39,926 nucleotides of DNA from NCBI RefSeq assembly GCF_002735695.1, contig NZ_PDZH01000033.1:1-39926 (forward strand). Reading direction: 5' to 3'. This DNA comes from Chitinimonas sp. BJB300 (lineage in GTDB: Bacteria > Pseudomonadota > Gammaproteobacteria > Burkholderiales > Chitinimonadaceae). Shown here piece after piece: positions 16,579 through 24,398 of the stretch. The first letter of the stretch is position 1. Every line of letters begins with the position of its first letter. The translations under genes and the position numbers were made by a program. The notes under the pieces are model-generated. The model was not told the DNA's origin, searched no databases, and saw only the letters and a list, made by a program, of their open reading frames with translations.

Positions 16579-16905
16579 TTAGGCCAGACCGAGCAGTTCA
16601 ACTTCGAACACGAGCGTGGCGTTGGGTGGAATTACCCCGCCTGCACCGCGTGCGCCATAGCCCAGGTCGGCCGGAATAGTCAGTTTGCGCATGCCGCCAA
16701 TCTTCATGCCCTGTACGCCTTGGTCCCACCCTTTGATGACGTGGCCTGCGCCCAGCGGAAAACTGAAGGGCATGCCACGGTCTTTGCTGGAATCGAATTT
16801 TTTCCCATCAAGCAGCCAGCCGGTGTAATGCACGGTGACTTCCTGGCCGGCTTTTGCTTCGTCGCCTTCGCCTGTCTTGATTTCTTCGATATTGAGTTGC
16901 GTCAT
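16579..16905 (-). CDS. FKBP-type peptidyl-prolyl cis-trans isomerase
   Basis: 108-aa single-domain FKBP that speeds cis-trans isomerisation at proline in folding proteins. The hallmark residues are visible: [36 protein letters not shown] (Trp of the pocket floor), [13 protein letters not shown] and [14 protein letters not shown]. No signal peptide is seen with the ATG at 16905, so it should be cytosolic, as in the small betaproteobacterial FKBPs. An in-frame extension to 16950 lacks support. Monocistronic with a hairpin after the stop. Confidence 0.95.
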   Translation of the reverse strand: MTQLNIEEIKTGEGDEAKAGQEVTVHYTGWLLDGKKFDSSKDRGMPFSFPLGAGHVIKGWDQGVQGMKIGGMRKLTIPADLGYGARGAGGVIPPNATLVFEVELLGLA

Positions 16906-17007
16906 GCCTGTTTGTCCTGATGTGATAAATAACCCACACAATTTACCCAAGATGTGACCCGCGCGATAGCACCGCAGTTATTGGGCGATCATCTTTTTAA
17001 GACTTAT

Positions 17008-17025
17008 CTGTCATGTTTGCGTCTT
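17008..17025 (+). promoter_or_regulatory. possible Pho box before the phosphatase cluster
   Basis: A perfect CTGTCAT, four bases, then GCGTCTT (4 of 7 to the CTGTCAT repeat), 57 bases before the first phosphatase start. This matches the 7-4-7 layout of PhoB sites, but only one repeat is good, so the call is weak. Confidence 0.3.
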
Positions 17026-17081
17026 GAGATTGCAACTTTGCATCGCCATGATCCCGGCTTCGATTGCCACGACGGAAGATC

Positions 17082-18515
17082 ATGATGAAATCCAACTTTG
17101 CTTTTGTGCTCTTGAACAGCGCAATTGCACTCGCCCTGACGGCTTGTAATGGGTCTGATGCAAATGCGGCGGCGGCTTCCAAGGTCAGCCAGAAGAATGT
17201 CATCTTTTTCTTGGGGGATGGCATGGGGTTGAACACCATGACGGCCTCCCGCATCTATGCCGTGGGAGAAGACGGCGAGCTGACGATGGATACGCTGCCG
17301 GAAACCGGTTTCATCAAGACGTTCTCGAAAGATGCGCAGGTGACGGATTCCGCGCCATCGATGTCAGCCTATATGACCGGCGTCAAGATGAACAATGAAG
17401 TCATCTCCATGTCGGCCGAGACGAACGCCATCAGCCCAAAGGCGGACTACACAAGCAACTGTGGTGTCGGTAATGGTGTGCCGGCCACCACCTTGCTTGA
17501 ACTTGCCAAGGCGGCTGGCCGTGGTACCGGAGTCGTTACCACCACGCGTGTGACGCATGCCACGCCAGCCGCAACCTATGCTCATGCTTGCCACCGCGAT
17601 GCCGAGAGCGACATCGCCGCCCAGTTCGTGCCGGGTGGGGCAGGCTTCAACAGCAAATTGGTCGATGGGGTGGATGTGCTGTTGGGGGGCGGGCGCCAAT
17701 TCTTCCTGCCGGCGGGCGCAAACGGCAAGCGTGCGGATGGACGCGACCTGACTGCAGAACTGCAGGCCAAGGGCTATGGCTATGTCGCCAGCAAGGCCGA
17801 CTTCGACGCGGTTGATAGTAGCAAGATCGACAAATTGGTGGGGCTCTTCACCAGCAGCCATATGAGCTACGACCATGACCGGGACCCAGTCAAGGAGCCG
17901 AGCCTCGCTGAAATGACTGTGAAGGCGCTGCAGGTGGTACGCAAAAACAAGAATGGTTACTTCCTGATGGTGGAAGGGGGTCGCATCGACCATGCATTAC
18001 ACGAAACGACCGCCCGTAAGGCGCTGCAAGACACGGTTGCCTTCGACAATGCCATCAAGGCTGCTATCGACGAAGTGAAGAAAACCGACCCTGAGTTGAA
18101 GAACACGCTGATTGTGGTCACCGCTGATCATGACCATACCCTGGTGCTGAATGGCTATGCCAAACGGACGGGTAAAACTACAACCACCAATCCTGGCGTA
18201 TTGGGACTGCTGCGTAACTACAGCGATGGCAGCATCGCCAAGGATCTGGATGGCAAGCCATTCACCATCATTGGCTTTGGCAATGGCGAGAACCGCCCTG
18301 CCGGCAAGCGTAGCAATTTCGCCGACCTCACCGATGACGTTGTCTTTGCCAGCAACTATCACCAGGAAGCGGCAGTCCGCGTAAGCGCCGGTAACGAAAC
18401 GCATGGTGGTACTGATGTGTTTATCGGCGCGATGGGCATGGGGGCAGATCGGTTCGCCGGTACGCTGGACAATACCCACGTGTTCGATCTCGTTAAAACC
18501 GCGGTTGGCCTGTAA
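17082..18515 (+). CDS. alkaline phosphatase, PhoA family, predicted lipoprotein
   Basis: Zinc/magnesium phosphomonoesterase releasing phosphate outside the cytoplasm. 477 aa with ATG at 17082 (GGAAGA upstream; ATG at 17085 also possible). The signal ends in LALTAC (Cys22), so the enzyme is probably lipid-anchored. The active site is complete by eye: Asp46 in FLGDGMG, nucleophile Ser90 in VTDSAPS, VTHATPA with metal-site Thr/His, VEGGRIDHALHE (Glu, Asp, His), TADHDHT (Asp, His) and ETHGGTD (last His). It is followed after 35 bases by a close paralogue and then by a small exported protein gene, all in one direction, probably one phosphate-regulated unit. Confidence 0.93.
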   Translation: MMKSNFAFVLLNSAIALALTACNGSDANAAAASKVSQKNVIFFLGDGMGLNTMTASRIYAVGEDGELTMDTLPETGFIKTFSKDAQVTDSAPSMSAYMTGVKMNNEVISMSAETNAISPKADYTSNCGVGNGVPATTLLELAKAAGRGTGVVTTTRVTHATPAATYAHACHRDAESDIAAQFVPGGAGFNSKLVDGVDVLLGGGRQFFLPAGANGKRADGRDLTAELQAKGYGYVASKADFDAVDSSKIDKLVGLFTSSHMSYDHDRDPVKEPSLAEMTVKALQVVRKNKNGYFLMVEGGRIDHALHETTARKALQDTVAFDNAIKAAIDEVKKTDPELKNTLIVVTADHDHTLVLNGYAKRTGKTTTTNPGVLGLLRNYSDGSIAKDLDGKPFTIIGFGNGENRPAGKRSNFADLTDDVVFASNYHQEAAVRVSAGNETHGGTDVFIGAMGMGADRFAGTLDNTHVFDLVKTAVGL

Positions 18516-18550
18516 TCAAGTCGGATTTAAAAGGATAAAAAGGAATTCGT

Positions 18551-19918
18551 ATGTTGAAACAGACGCTGATTACCACCGCCTTGCTGGCGGCTACCCTGCC
18601 AGCCATCGCTGCCGGCGAAGCCAAGAACGTCATCTTCTTCCTGGGCGATGGCATGGGACCAACCACGATTACGGCTGCGCGCATCTACAAGTACGGCGAA
18701 GCCGGCAGCCTGGCCATGGATACCCTGAACCGCACCGCGCGTATCAAGACTTTCTCAAACGATGGGCAAACGACGGACTCCGCCCCATCAATGGGGGCCT
18801 ATATGACCGGTGTGAAGATGAATAACGAAGTCATCTCGATGTCGGCCGATACCAAGGCGATGGAGTCAAATGGTAAAACCTACACCAGCAACTGTGGTAC
18901 TGCCAATGGCGCTCCGGCTGTCACTTTGCTGGAGCTTGCCAAGGCCAAAGGTAAGGCCATCGGTGCCGTTACCACAGCGGGTGTGACGCATGCCACGCCG
19001 GCATCAACCTATGCCCATACTTGCCACCGTGATGCGGAGGCGGACATTGCTACCCAAGCCGTGCCGGGTGGTGATGGGTTCAATACCAAATTGGGTACGG
19101 GTTTGGATGTGTTGCTCGGTGGTGGCCGCCGCTTTTGGCAACCGATAAAGGTATCGGGTGGCAAACGGGCCGATGGTCGTGACCTGACCGCCGAAATGGT
19201 GGCCAATGGTTATACCTATGTCACTACCGGTAAGGCATTTCAGGCTGTTGACGCGAAGGCTACCAATAAGCTGCTGGGACTGTTTGCCACCAGCCATATG
19301 GATTTTGAACTTGACCGGGTAGAGAAATCGTTAGACCAGCCCAGCTTGAGCGAGATGGCGGTGAAGGCGATCGATGTATTGTCGAAAAACGCCAATGGCT
19401 ATGTTCTGATGGTGGAGGGCGGCCGCATCGACCACGCCCTGCATGGCACAAACGCCAAGCGTGTGATGGAAGACACGATTGCTTTTGATGACGCCATCAA
19501 AGCTGTCCTGGCCAAGGTAGATCTGAGCAACACCCTGATTGTGGTGACGGCCGACCATGACCACACCATGACTATCAACGGCTATGCCAAGATCGGTAAC
19601 CCGATTCTGGATATCGTCCGCAATTATAAGGATGGCCAGCCAGCGTTGGATGCCGATGGCAACACCTATACCACGCTGGTCTTCGGCAATGGGCCGAACA
19701 GACCTGATGTACGTACCTCGGTCGCATCTGGTAAAGCGAATGCCAGCCAAGCTCTACACGACGACTATATGCAGGAAACCGGTGTGCGCCTGTCGGGCGA
19801 AACCCATGGCGGTGGCGACGTGAAACTGTTTGCAGCTGGTGCGGGTAAGGCGCCGTTCAAGGGGACGTTGGATAACACGAAGGTGTTTGGGTTGGTGAAA
19901 GCGGCTGCTGGTTTATAA
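18551..19918 (+). CDS. alkaline phosphatase, PhoA family, soluble periplasmic/secreted paralogue
   Basis: 455 aa, tandem paralogue of the gene just upstream: long identical blocks such as NVIFFLGDGMG, MTGVKMNNEVISMSA and VTHATPA.TYAH.CHRDAE show a duplication. It differs at the N-terminus: a standard Sec signal (MLKQTLITTALLAATLPAIAA) instead of a lipobox, so this copy should be free in the periplasm or secreted. Catalytic Asp76-Ser77-Ala in TTDSAPS, Asp33 in LGDGMG, RIDHALHG, TADHDHT and GETHGGGD are present. AAGGA lies upstream of the ATG. Note RIDHALHG where the neighbour has RIDHALHE. Confidence 0.94.
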   Translation: MLKQTLITTALLAATLPAIAAGEAKNVIFFLGDGMGPTTITAARIYKYGEAGSLAMDTLNRTARIKTFSNDGQTTDSAPSMGAYMTGVKMNNEVISMSADTKAMESNGKTYTSNCGTANGAPAVTLLELAKAKGKAIGAVTTAGVTHATPASTYAHTCHRDAEADIATQAVPGGDGFNTKLGTGLDVLLGGGRRFWQPIKVSGGKRADGRDLTAEMVANGYTYVTTGKAFQAVDAKATNKLLGLFATSHMDFELDRVEKSLDQPSLSEMAVKAIDVLSKNANGYVLMVEGGRIDHALHGTNAKRVMEDTIAFDDAIKAVLAKVDLSNTLIVVTADHDHTMTINGYAKIGNPILDIVRNYKDGQPALDADGNTYTTLVFGNGPNRPDVRTSVASGKANASQALHDDYMQETGVRLSGETHGGGDVKLFAAGAGKAPFKGTLDNTKVFGLVKAAAGL

Positions 19919-19959
19919 GTCTGTCTGCGTTGGCAGGGCGGCCTGGAGTAAATTTGAAA

Positions 19960-20625
19960 ATGAAAACCTTTACCGTTGGGTTCTGCCTGGCAACCACCTT
20001 GCCGGCTTTCGCCGCCACCGACATGGCGGGTACCTTAAGCTATGCGTATCGTATGGTCAGCACAGAGGGTGTGACCAAGCAGGGTAGCTTTCAAGAACGC
20101 TTTGTTCGCAGCGCCGACAACATCTGGACCGAGCGCATTATTCCCGCCAACGCGAGTACCGAGCGCCATGATGAGCCGGGGGACAAGCACGATCATTCCC
20201 TTGCCACCGCGGGCAAACTCATTACCCGCGACGCCCAAGGCAACCTTCGCTTGGCATTTGTGCGTACGCGTGAAAAGGCGATCTACACCACACTATCCAG
20301 CAACTACAACACCGTCGGTTTCGATGGCTCCTGGGAAGGCAACTGGTCGTTGGTAAACCCAGCCCAGTTCAAGAAGATGACCCAAAGCAAGCGAGCTGCA
20401 GCGCCCGGCGCAGTCTGGTACGAAATACAAACCAAAGGCGCATTCGAGCGTGTGCTGTGGCACCAGCAAAACCAGATCGCCCTCGTCATTGAATCTGGCA
20501 CGGATAATGGTAATCGCTACAGCAAAACTACCTTTACCCCCAGCGCTTTTCCTAGCAAGGCTGCCTTGCCTTGGAACAAACTCGCTGGCTATGCAAAGCG
20601 CGATTACGACGACTTGTTGGACTAA
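19960..20625 (+). CDS. exported protein of unknown function linked to the phosphatases
   Basis: 221-aa protein with a signal peptide (MKTFTVGFCLATTLPAFAA). The mature part is beta-rich with repeated YxYRMVSTEG, ERFVRSADNIWTERIIP and KAIYTTLSSNYNTVGFDGSW stretches; no catalytic motif is recognisable. The ATG at 19960 is used; an in-frame TTG six bases earlier sits closer to GGAG and cannot be ruled out. It starts 41 bases after the second phosphatase and is likely co-transcribed, so a role in phosphate ester scavenging or enzyme support is a guess from context only. Confidence 0.7.
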   Translation: MKTFTVGFCLATTLPAFAATDMAGTLSYAYRMVSTEGVTKQGSFQERFVRSADNIWTERIIPANASTERHDEPGDKHDHSLATAGKLITRDAQGNLRLAFVRTREKAIYTTLSSNYNTVGFDGSWEGNWSLVNPAQFKKMTQSKRAAAPGAVWYEIQTKGAFERVLWHQQNQIALVIESGTDNGNRYSKTTFTPSAFPSKAALPWNKLAGYAKRDYDDLLD

Positions 20626-20670
20626 TCCACCAATCAGTCGCCAAATGCTGGCCCAATGCGGCTTTTAGCA

Positions 20671-20699
20671 TTGCCGTTTGCAAAACGCCTCAGTATAAT
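20671..20699 (+). promoter_or_regulatory. promoter of tRNA-Thr
   Basis: TTGCCG (20671-20676), a 17-bp spacer and a perfect TATAAT (20694-20699), followed by GCGCC, a GC-rich discriminator usual for stable RNA promoters. It lies 69 bases before the mature tRNA 5' end. Confidence 0.8.
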
Positions 20700-20768
20700 T
20701 CGCGCCTCTTTATTGCCTTGGCAGCAAATGTTGTAGGTAATAAAGCCGTACTGCCAAAGTACTGGAAA

Positions 20769-20844
20769 GCCGGTGTAGCTCAGTTGGTAGAGCAGCGCAT
20801 TCGTAATGCGAAGGTCGTAGGTTCGACTCCTATCTCCGGCACCA
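20769..20844 (+). tRNA. tRNA-Thr (anticodon CGU)
   Basis: 76-nt cloverleaf with encoded CCA. Acceptor GCCGGTG pairs with CTCCGGC region, D arm GCTC/GAGC, anticodon loop TTCGTAA giving CGU, T arm with GGTTCGACTCC. It reads ACG codons. Its 3' end is the attachment point of the adjacent prophage, whose integrase gene starts 41 bases downstream. Confidence 0.97.
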
Positions 20845-20860
20845 TGAATTCAATGACTTA

Positions 20861-20887
20861 GCCCACTTTTATAGTGGGCGTTTTTTT
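20861..20887. terminator. bidirectional terminator between tRNA-Thr and the integrase gene
   Basis: Stem GCCCACT/AGTGGGC with 5-nt loop TTTAT, then G and seven T on the plus strand. It ends the tRNA transcript; on the minus strand it overlaps the integrase stop codon. Confidence 0.85.
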
Positions 20888-21890
20888 AGGGTATGACCAA
20901 ACTATGTCCAAGCATGGCATCCAGGGTACCGGCGTGGACCGCCAAGTGCTCCGGAGCCAAGTGTGCATAGCGTCTTACCATCGCCTGAGATTCCCACCCA
21001 AAAAACTCTTGGACTGCAAAAAGAGGGGCGCCACTTTGAACCATCCAAGATGCAGCGACATGGCGTAGGTCATGCCATCGGAATGACTTAATATCAGCCC
21101 TTTGCAATGCGTTCCGCCATGCCTTTGTATTGGCCTGTTTGATTTGCTTGCCACGATAAGTGAAGATGAACTCCTTATGCTTACCTATGCACTGTCTTAG
21201 TACAGCCAGGGCTGTATCATTAAGTGGGATACTGTGATCATTGCCGTTCTTGAAGTCTTCCGCCTCCACCCACGCAATTCGACGCTCAAGGTCTACTTTT
21301 TCCCAAGTCATACCCAGCACATTTCCCTGTCGTAAGCCTGTAGCTAAGGCAAACAAGACTATCAATCGTTGGTGGTCAGGTAGTTCCTTGATCAAAAGTT
21401 GAGCTTTCTCCTTTGTAAGCGACCGAATACGCCTGTTTGGTATAGGTAAAAGGGTAAATGCAGGTGCTTTATCTATCCATTCCCAAACGCGCTCCGCTCT
21501 GCGTAATATGGCCCTGAGAACTGCCAGATATTTATTTTTCCTAGCGTTACTAACTTTAAGCTCCAGAACCAACTCCAGAGCTATGCTGCCCCTTACTTCA
21601 TGCAAGGGCATTGTTAACTGCGTCCGCCACCATTGGATAATGTGTTTGTCATCTCTTAGTGAGCGCTTGTGCGACTTCTCCTTAATCCATTTAAGTGCCG
21701 CTTCGTCAAAAGTTCGTTCTAGCTTGTCACCGAGAGTTTGGTTTCGCCACAATTGAGCCTTTAAGCAGTCATGGTATTCCTGCGCTTGGGCCTTGATTGT
21801 GGTGCCAGAAGAGCGTCTAAGTCTCTTGCCGTTTGGCAAGCGGATGTCAACGTACCAAAGGCTTGAGTTTTCTTGCTGGTAGAGCGGCAT
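20886..21890 (-). CDS. int: phage tyrosine integrase
   Basis: 334-aa site-specific recombinase that inserts the prophage at tRNA-Thr. N-terminal arm-binding part (WYVDIRLPNGKRLRRSSG), core-binding SAM-like region, and catalytic domain with Arg187 (ALATGLRQGNVLG), Lys214, His273 and Arg276 (WHDLRHVAASW), Trp299 (EFFGWES) in place of the more common His, and nucleophile Tyr308 (MVRRYAHL). The ATG at 21890 has AGGAAA upstream; the long in-frame extension is rejected because it runs through the overlapping excisionase-like gene. The start lies inside that gene (130-base overlap), so expression is probably coupled. Confidence 0.94.
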   Translation of the reverse strand: MPLYQQENSSLWYVDIRLPNGKRLRRSSGTTIKAQAQEYHDCLKAQLWRNQTLGDKLERTFDEAALKWIKEKSHKRSLRDDKHIIQWWRTQLTMPLHEVRGSIALELVLELKVSNARKNKYLAVLRAILRRAERVWEWIDKAPAFTLLPIPNRRIRSLTKEKAQLLIKELPDHQRLIVLFALATGLRQGNVLGMTWEKVDLERRIAWVEAEDFKNGNDHSIPLNDTALAVLRQCIGKHKEFIFTYRGKQIKQANTKAWRNALQRADIKSFRWHDLRHVAASWMVQSGAPLFAVQEFFGWESQAMVRRYAHLAPEHLAVHAGTLDAMLGHSLVIP

Positions 21891-22090
21891 AATGTTTCCT
21901 TTTCTACCAACGCTTGCCGCGTGGTCGGATTGTATTCGCCTCTGGCATATGAAAGTAAGTCCTGTTCGAGATAGACATAGCAACGCCCGACTTTTCGTCC
22001 TGGCGCTTTGCCTTGCTTGGTTAGTTGTCTAAGTGTTTCTGGATGGCAGCGAAGGAGCTTTGCTGCTTCCTTTATTGAATAGGTCTGCAC
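21761..22090 (-). CDS. excisionase-like helix-turn-helix protein
   Basis: 109-aa DNA-binding protein with a MerR/AlpA-like winged helix at residues 3-50 (YSIKEAAKLLRCHPETLRQLTKQGKAPGRKVG), followed by a basic, poorly conserved tail. Proteins of this type next to an integrase act as excisionases (recombination directionality factors) or regulators of int. GTG start at 22090 with AGGAG five bases upstream. It overlaps the start of int by 130 bases. The tail may be partly a by-product of the overlap. Confidence 0.78.
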   Translation of the reverse strand: MQTYSIKEAAKLLRCHPETLRQLTKQGKAPGRKVGRCYVYLEQDLLSYARGEYNPTTRQALVEKETLCRSTSKKTQAFGTLTSACQTARDLDALLAPQSRPKRRNTMTA

Positions 22091-22142
22091 CTGGGCTCCT
22101 GAGATGGTTGTCTAGGCTTGGTATTGTGAAATCGTACCCACC

Positions 22143-22176
22143 AAAAAAATCACCCGGCTGTTTGGGCTCGGGTGAT
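22143..22176 (-). terminator. terminator before the xis-int unit
   Basis: On the minus strand, stem ATCACCCG/CGGGTGAT with a 12-nt loop is followed by seven T. It separates the recombination genes from the excisionase/integrase pair, which would then need their own promoter or antitermination. Confidence 0.8.
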
Positions 22177-22228
22177 GGGTACTTGTTTGGCACATTCGGC
22201 CATAGATCAAAGGGGCAAGACGGGTAAC

Positions 22229-22768
22229 TCATGCAGCCACCTTCAACATATCTGATCCTAGAGCAGCTTTAACCCCTTCTTTTGCCGCAGCAATAATCCG
22301 GCAAAGGTATACGTATGGAGGATTCGGGCATTGCGGTAAGTAATACCGCCACTCTTCCCCATAGATAGTCGTCAGCATTTCTTCGAGTTCTTCTAGGTCT
22401 TCCAGGTTTTGGAAATAACATATTGCCCGATAGTCTTCACGTGCTTTCCTTGCCGATAATTGTCTCTTCCTACGCAATTTACAGATATGCGCACGCACAT
22501 CTCTTTCAACTGCATCCAAGTCAATTACTTCATCGGGAAGTTCCGGAGCAAACTTGCAGGCTAAATAGTCCTGGCCTGCCATAGAAAAGAACTGGGCAAT
22601 GTTCCTATTGCCCATTGCACCCCAATAATGCGTCCACGACTTGCCAGCACAGGTGATGATGAGTTGTCCTTTTTCCGGTGCAAGGTCTTCTAGGAGTACA
22701 GATATTGGGTCAAGATCAGATAAACCTGTGATCCTTAGCTTTAATACTGAACTGGATTCGATTTTCAC
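22229..22768 (-). CDS. conserved phage early protein of unknown function
   Basis: 179-aa protein. The opening (KLRITGLSDLDPISVLLEDLAPEKGQLIITCAGKSWTHYWGAMG) is a pattern I associate with hypothetical proteins of lambdoid early regions, but no function is known to me. The second half is helical and charged (RDVRAHICKLRRKRQLSARKAREDY) with an acidic Leu/Glu run. GTG start at 22768. Just upstream, a short frame ending GKHPEPIKESTE overlaps its start by four bases; it lacks a clear start codon and is not called. Position between exonuclease and xis suggests the recombination operon. Confidence 0.65.
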   Translation of the reverse strand: MKIESSSVLKLRITGLSDLDPISVLLEDLAPEKGQLIITCAGKSWTHYWGAMGNRNIAQFFSMAGQDYLACKFAPELPDEVIDLDAVERDVRAHICKLRRKRQLSARKAREDYRAICYFQNLEDLEELEEMLTTIYGEEWRYYLPQCPNPPYVYLCRIIAAAKEGVKAALGSDMLKVAA

Positions 22769-22909
22769 TCTGTTGATTCCTTTATTGGTTCAGGATGTTT
22801 GCCGAGTTGCATTGCCATCTCGATCCTTTTGCCTATCTCATGTAGGTATTCAGGCAGAACTCATCACGTCGCGTAGGCAGGAGTGGCAGCCATTTCCAGG
22901 CGATAGTCG

Positions 22910-22935
22910 AAAAAAAGCCCCGCATACACGAGGCT
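22910..22935 (-). terminator. terminator after the exonuclease gene
   Basis: Minus-strand stem AGCCTCG/CGGGGCT (one G-U pair), 7-nt loop, then T-run. It lies 9 bases after the exonuclease stop. Confidence 0.7.
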
Positions 22936-22943
22936 TATTGGAA

Positions 22944-23651
22944 TTACGCTGCAAGTAATTCAGGTTCGTCCATCTCTATAAAGGCCAGTCGGTGGTAGAC
23001 CTTTCGCATGGCTTCCACATCACCGGCACAGTAGGTCAAAATCTCATTGATCCGGCCGGCTTTGTAGTAGTCATATACCTTGCTGCCATCGAGTTCACCT
23101 TTGGGTGTCGGAATGCCCAGTGCCTTACAGAGCTTGTCTAGCGATACTCTGCCCCCCACGCCCGCTGCATGCGTCATGGTGTCAAAGACACGTTGGTTAT
23201 CCCAAGGCTTGGCATCCACAGGCCACCACTCAGGCGGGCGAAGTCCATTGATGATGCAGCGTACCCATACATAGCGTAAGTCGAAGCCAGTGACGTTGTG
23301 ACCAATCACCTTAGGTGGGTTGGTGTTGCCCAGTAGGCTTTTGTATCGCCTGTCCAAAAGCGCTAAAAACTTACACAGCACCCCGTATTCGCCATGATCG
23401 GAAAGGGTGAAGGGCGCTTCATCATCAAATGCCACGCCAATGCAGAGGATTTGTCCAAACCAGGGATCAAACGAGGTTTTTCGAATGGCTTCCTCTACCA
23501 ATGCCGGTTTCTTTTCGATTTCCCATTGGGCAATGGATTCGGCCTTGGTGTAGTTGCCTGGCGCCGTAATGCTGGCTTCGATTTGGGCGATGACTTCAGG
23601 GTCTCGTGTTGGCAGGGTTTCGATATCGAAAAACAATTCAGGCTTGTGCAT
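22944..23651 (-). CDS. DEDD-type 3'-5' exonuclease (PolB-exonuclease-like)
   Basis: 235-aa predicted 3'-5' single-strand exonuclease of the DnaQ-like superfamily, subgroup resembling the proofreading domain of B-family polymerases. Motif Exo I is FFDIETLP (Asp9, Glu11), Exo II is GHNVTGFDLRY, and the last motif is YCAGDVEAMRKVY, i.e. the DEDDy form. No polymerase domain follows, so it is a free-standing nuclease, probably acting in phage recombination or replication with the SSB and ATPase genes upstream of it. Terminator hairpins flank it on both sides. Confidence 0.85.
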   Translation of the reverse strand: MHKPELFFDIETLPTRDPEVIAQIEASITAPGNYTKAESIAQWEIEKKPALVEEAIRKTSFDPWFGQILCIGVAFDDEAPFTLSDHGEYGVLCKFLALLDRRYKSLLGNTNPPKVIGHNVTGFDLRYVWVRCIINGLRPPEWWPVDAKPWDNQRVFDTMTHAAGVGGRVSLDKLCKALGIPTPKGELDGSKVYDYYKAGRINEILTYCAGDVEAMRKVYHRLAFIEMDEPELLAA

Positions 23652-23663
23652 GGCTGGCTCAAT

Positions 23664-23685
23664 AAAAACCCCGCACGAGGCGGGG
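23664..23685 (-). terminator. terminator between SSB-like and exonuclease genes
   Basis: Minus-strand stem CCCCGC/GCGGGG with a 5-nt loop and a TTTTT tail. As terminators recur between genes of this arm, an antitermination mechanism is likely if the arm is read as one transcript. Confidence 0.8.
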
Positions 23686-23725
23686 TAGAAGTTGGACGGA
23701 ATTCGGTCTTTGATGCTGGTGAAAT

Positions 23726-24382
23726 TTAGAACGGAATATCGTCCTCAAAGTCAGAGAAATTGCCGGAATTGACAGACTCGTAGTCATTCCCAGCGACATT
23801 GACTTGTGCTGGTAACTTCTTCAATTGACGATCCTTCAAGGCAGCAATCATCTTGGGTAGCTTTTCAGGCTTGCCGGACTTATTAAGGATTTCTGAGGCA
23901 ACCAGATTGGAATTTGCTTGGTAGACGCCAAATATCTCCATCTTGTTGGCAATCGCTACTGTGCCGTGCTTCACATACTCTTCTGGCGCCAGTTGAAGCA
24001 GCAGTCCAATCGGTTTGCCGATCAAGTCGGTGTACTGGTGGACATTCTGCATCGACTTTCCACCGGTATTGCGGTCGTAGAGTTCAACGCGAGTAGGTGC
24101 CGCATTGATGCCGCGAATCTGCAGGCAGGTAAGAATGGCCTGCAGCGTATTGAAGCCAGATAACGGCTCACCGGTACCTTTGAAGGTCCATAGGGTGAAC
24201 TTGGCTTCTTGCTTATCAGCCGTCTCGAAGTGAAGCTCTACGCCTTCAGTCCCTTTATTCGTCGATGTACGCGCAATGGCGTGTTTAAAGGTGCCAATGT
24301 AATGACCAGTCGTGCTGATACGTGCTGATTTCTCATCCGCTTTTTTGGCAGCCTGGACATCAATTTCATAGCTTCTAAACAT
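23726..24382 (-). CDS. phage single-strand DNA-binding-like protein (DUF669-type) with SSB acidic tip
   Basis: 218-aa protein. The N-terminal half looks like an OB-type domain (TGHYIGTFKHAIARTSTNKGTEGVELHFET), and the extreme C-terminus is acidic and ends DFEDDIPF, the tip by which bacterial SSB proteins recruit partners. Start at 24382 (MFRSYEID, AAGGAAT upstream) is preferred over an extension to 24496 that would run into the ATPase gene. It overlaps or abuts the Sak4-like ATPase gene, the pairing known for annealing systems in lambdoid phages where SSB stimulates the annealase. Confidence 0.75.
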   Translation of the reverse strand: MFRSYEIDVQAAKKADEKSARISTTGHYIGTFKHAIARTSTNKGTEGVELHFETADKQEAKFTLWTFKGTGEPLSGFNTLQAILTCLQIRGINAAPTRVELYDRNTGGKSMQNVHQYTDLIGKPIGLLLQLAPEEYVKHGTVAIANKMEIFGVYQANSNLVASEILNKSGKPEKLPKMIAALKDRQLKKLPAQVNVAGNDYESVNSGNFSDFEDDIPF

Positions 24383-24398
24383 CTTGGATTCCTTTGGA

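Noticed and set aside
22029..22232. 67-aa minus-strand frame overlapping the preceding stop in ATGA
   Set aside because: Coupled start looks attractive, but the frame runs through a strong intrinsic terminator, is Pro/Ser rich and overlaps the excisionase start.
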